Shown in pieces: positions 61,416 to 64,000 of a stretch of 64,000 nucleotides of DNA. How positions within the stretch are numbered: the first letter of the stretch is position 1; each line of letters opens with the position of its first letter. The stretch is taken from contig JADJTY010000003.1 in the NCBI GenBank assembly GCA_016710935.1, positions 310,001 through 374,000 of the forward strand. The letters are read 5' to 3'. Both the position numbers and the translations under genes were made by a program. The notes below the pieces were generated by a model. That model was not told the DNA's origin. It was given only the letters and a program-made list of their open reading frames with translations, and did no database searches. The stretch is from Chitinophagaceae bacterium (lineage in GTDB: Bacteria; Bacteroidota; Bacteroidia; Chitinophagales; Chitinophagaceae).

Positions 61416-64000
61416 TTAAAACCTGTTTGGAAATTGTGTATTTAACAGGGCTTTATAACCTGCTATATTTTTATTGGTTTTAAGCAACTGCAGGTTTGCT
61501 TCTGTAATAATTAAAAAAGAATACTTATTGGCCGGTAACCAGGATATTTCAGAAGCGGCATCTTTTTTTATTTTGTTATAATAGATCAATGCTGCCGCGG
61601 CATCCGGGAAAGAAGTGATCACCAGTAAATTATTATCTGCATCCAATACATCTTTGCTGATGTTGATGGTTTGGCCGTAAAAATTCTCCCGGTTATACCG
61701 GATAAATGCATTGCGTGCTTCCGTGATGTACACCTGGTCTACTTTATTCAACACCATCAATACATGGTGTGGTGCATTAACTGCCATCGTAAATGCCCCG
61801 CTGGTTAATGGCGCTGCAACTTTTACAACGGTGTCTTTTATAACAGGTGGTATTACCGGTGGAGGAACCGGTTTTGGTGTTTCGGGTACGTTTAACTGGT
61901 TTTCGGATGCCCTGGTAACTTCCAGGCTGGTGAGGTATTTTTCAATTTCGGCCCTTCTTCTCAGCACATCGATCATGGTCGCTGCTTTTTCTTTAAGCGG
62001 AGAGGTTGGATTGTTGCTGATGATCAGTTGCAGGCCTTTGATGGCTGCACTGTCATCCCTGTTCTTTACATGGTGCAATGCTTCAATGTACAACAGTTGA
62101 GGTGTCCAGTAATTTACACCATACAGGCTGTCGGCCTTTTTCTTTTCGGCCATTGCTTTTTCAAAATCACCTTCAATGAACAGGTTGTAAATATCCTCGT
62201 ATAATTTAGTGGCCTCGGGATCTTTTGTTTTTGGATTTAATGAAGATGGATTATTCAGTTTTTTTCCAGCAAGGGTGTTTGCGTAATTGCTGTTCAGTAA
62301 ATCTTTGTAATAAGCCGCTTTATCCTTTAACCCAAGTTTGGTATAGCAGAAATAAAGATTAAGGTACACATCGCCTTCAAGCAATCTGTTGGGGAAGCGT
62401 TTTAAATATGCTTCGTAAGTATCTGCGGCCAATTGATATTCTTCCAGGTCGTTTTGATAGGCCTGCGCCAGGATGATCATATTCACGGCTATAACGTCAT
62501 TGCTTTCTTTGATCCGCTCTTCGGTCAGGGGTATATCTTTCATTAAAACATCCAGCGTAATTTCTGCGGCACCGGAAGTATTGGGAACTCCCCCTGCATT
62601 TTTTTCGCCAGGTTTTGTACCACCTTTATCACCACCACCAGCCTGTTGATTTTGATTATTCACAGCTTCTGCGGCAGCATTACGCCGCCAGTTATCCGTG
62701 TTTATTCTTCTTCCCCACCTGCTCTTAAAATCAGTAAACCCCCTCGATTTAAGGGTGTTATTATAAAAATACCACTCACCTTTACTGTTGCCGGCAAAAA
62801 GATCCAGGGGTGGCTGGTTATTGTTGTTAAAAGGAGAGATGTCACCGCCGCCACCTGCATTGCCATCATCTTTGTAACCTTTTTCCTTACGTAATTTGCG
62901 TAACATTTTCTTAAGATACTCTTCTCTTTCAGCAGCAGGCATCAGCGCAATGCGTTGTACACTGTCTTCTTTTTCAATGGCAGTAATAGCAGCAGCTATT
63001 TTTAATAAAGCTTCTTTTCTTTGCTGTACGGCAGCGATCTGTAAATTTAAAAGAGAGTCGGAGCCGCCGGTTTGTAAACTATCATACATGGCAGCAGCAA
63101 GCCTGTATTGCTTGCGGCTGTAGGCAATGTCGCCCAGTTTCAAAAAGGCCCTGTTCTTATAATTGATATTGTTCTCATTATATTTCAGACTCTTCTTTAA
63201 AAAACTGATGGCAGCATTTGTATCAGGCTTTTGCAACGATAGATCACCTGCTGAATAATACACAATATCACGGTAAGCTTCATACTTATCCCGCCTTCCC
63301 ATTTTTGCAAGGTTATCAATGGCCTTATCAAGTTCTTTTGGATTTCCGTTTGTTCTGAGCATTTTTGCATCATTCAACCGGGCATGAATATCCAGCAACG
63401 GATCAACAGTATGTTTGGAAGCTTTATCGTAATAGGAAGATGCTTTATCAAAATCTCCGTTCTTTTCGTAAAGCTGTGCCAGTAAAAATTCCCATCGTGA
63501 CTGGTCCTGTTTATTATCAGCTGTGCTTAAAGCTTTTTCAAGATACTTTGCAGTGCTGTCGTAAAATCCCTGTTTAAAAAACCAGTAAGCATTTACCTCG
63601 GCCAGGTCGTTACGCAATCTTTTTGGTAAATTAGGATCAACCTGTAAGGTATTGATCAGTCCGCCAGACTCTGCAAATTCGTTTAGCTCTATTAAAGTAC
63701 GTGCCAGCCACAGGATAGCGTCATTGCGGCTGGGGGGCAGGGCGGTAAGCTTTTGAAGTACATTCCGCTTTTCTTTATTGGCAATTGAAATGGAATTGGT
63801 TCCTACTATACGGTCATCATCATCATTTTTTCTTTTGCGGGGAAAAAGATTGTAATTGATGAACTGAAAGGTCATTAAAGCAGAATCAAAATCTTTGCGG
63901 AAATAATAGGCTTTACCTATCAGCATGTACATATTATCAATCCAGTCGTTACGTAAATCGTGCAATAAAATACCTGCAGTTGATGTATAAATAACCGAAT
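61416..64000 (-). CDS. SprE/PorW-like TPR protein (partial, continues past right edge)
   Basis: At least 861 residues; the frame is open to the right edge (upstream codons read SVIYTSTAGILLHDLRNDW), so the N-terminus lies outside. It has many TPR units (MLIGKAYYFRKDFDSALMTF, then WEFLLAQLYEKNGDFDKASSYY and AYLKRFPNRLLEGDVYLNL), an Asn/Gly-rich low-complexity middle and a proline-rich linker (VPETPKPVPPPVIPPVI). A C-terminal domain follows with HHVLMVLNKVDQVYITEARN. This layout resembles SprE/PorW, a component of type IX secretion and gliding. The assignment is by architecture and context (type IX substrates elsewhere in the window). Confidence 0.65.
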   Translation of the reverse strand, partial: SVIYTSTAGILLHDLRNDWIDNMYMLIGKAYYFRKDFDSALMTFQFINYNLFPRKRKNDDDDRIVGTNSISIANKEKRNVLQKLTALPPSRNDAILWLARTLIELNEFAESGGLINTLQVDPNLPKRLRNDLAEVNAYWFFKQGFYDSTAKYLEKALSTADNKQDQSRWEFLLAQLYEKNGDFDKASSYYDKASKHTVDPLLDIHARLNDAKMLRTNGNPKELDKAIDNLAKMGRRDKYEAYRDIVYYSAGDLSLQKPDTNAAISFLKKSLKYNENNINYKNRAFLKLGDIAYSRKQYRLAAAMYDSLQTGGSDSLLNLQIAAVQQRKEALLKIAAAITAIEKEDSVQRIALMPAAEREEYLKKMLRKLRKEKGYKDDGNAGGGGDISPFNNNNQPPLDLFAGNSKGEWYFYNNTLKSRGFTDFKSRWGRRINTDNWRRNAAAEAVNNQNQQAGGGDKGGTKPGEKNAGGVPNTSGAAEITLDVLMKDIPLTEERIKESNDVIAVNMIILAQAYQNDLEEYQLAADTYEAYLKRFPNRLLEGDVYLNLYFCYTKLGLKDKAAYYKDLLNSNYANTLAGKKLNNPSSLNPKTKDPEATKLYEDIYNLFIEGDFEKAMAEKKKADSLYGVNYWTPQLLYIEALHHVKNRDDSAAIKGLQLIISNNPTSPLKEKAATMIDVLRRRAEIEKYLTSLEVTRASENQLNVPETPKPVPPPVIPPVIKDTVVKVAAPLTSGAFTMAVNAPHHVLMVLNKVDQVYITEARNAFIRYNRENFYGQTINISKDVLDADNNLLVITSFPDAAAALIYYNKIKKDAASEISWLPANKYSFLIITEANLQLLKTNKNIAGYKALLNTQFPNRF

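Noticed and set aside
1..64000. tRNA, rRNA or known riboswitch
   Set aside because: No cloverleaf with a CCA-adjacent acceptor stem, rRNA core or recognised aptamer was seen in any intergenic region.

Overview
The window reads as a chromosome segment from a Bacteroidota bacterium, most likely in or near the Chitinophagaceae. The support is the set of gene families (gliding/type IX C-terminal domains, a SprE/PorW-like TPR protein, DUF3857, DUF721, DAHP synthase fused to chorismate mutase), several promoters of the TAnnTTTG type, and weak use of Shine-Dalgarno sites. No tRNA, rRNA, CRISPR array, prophage or complete insertion sequence was recognised.

Layout. 0-7 kb (minus strand): a TPR membrane protein, pyruvate dehydrogenase E1 alpha and two paralogous secreted seven-repeat propeller proteins with gliding-type C-termini. 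7-12 kb: recF, a DUF721 protein, a TraB/GumN protein and a DUF3857 transglutaminase-like protein. 12.4-21.9 kb: one giant secreted adhesin-like gene with a beta-helix, 13 copies of an approximately 82-residue repeat and a type IX sorting tail. Its second half is broken by many single-base frameshifts. The frameshift-rich zone continues through an aldo/keto reductase, a sodium:solute symporter, a small membrane protein and the start of a pyruvate-kinase-like gene, up to about 25.9 kb. 25.7-35.9 kb: a stress and dormancy flavoured cluster (pyruvate-kinase-like protein, histone-H1-like protein, UspA, PfkB, YtxH, a holin-superfamily-like membrane protein, two L,D-transpeptidases, Hsp20, cardiolipin synthase). 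36-43.7 kb: a MocR regulator divergent from ilvE, then rluD, lipB, a PLP desulfhydrase/deaminase and a nucleotidyltransferase. 43.8-45.8 kb: an ECF sigma factor with a membrane-anchored serine protease carrying an anti-sigma-like N-terminus, divergent from a tiny lipoprotein. 45.9-51.9 kb: an aromatic amino acid operon (tyrA, GNAT, DAHPS-chorismate mutase, aroB, aroA, aroC). 52-64 kb: envelope genes (DinB-type protein, L,D-transpeptidase, RlpA, OmpA, an MG2-type protein, PBP1A, SprE/PorW-like).

The most interesting discovery is in the 175 bases ahead of tyrA. They hold a TTTG-N19-TACTTTTG promoter, a 23-codon ORF containing the run WFYYSYY, and a perfect GC-rich terminator hairpin ending 7 bases before the tyrA start codon. 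The tail of the small ORF has a 7-base stretch complementary to the left arm of that terminator. Together these form what looks like a complete ribosome-stalling transcription attenuator for the whole chorismate operon, sensing Trp, Phe and Tyr at once.

Second, the sigma factor and the divergent lipoprotein gene share the same bipartite promoter-like sequence (TTGGGTTAC, 14 bases, then a 14-base box with 11 matches), which points to a self-contained ECF regulon. Third, intergenic spaces are full of short dispersed palindromic repeats, and two such repeats appear in frame inside housekeeping enzymes (lipB and aroA). Single-base indels at homopolymers at the starts of recF and the PBP1A gene, in the H1-like gene and throughout 16.3-25.9 kb look more like consensus errors than decay, and affect how those genes should be read.
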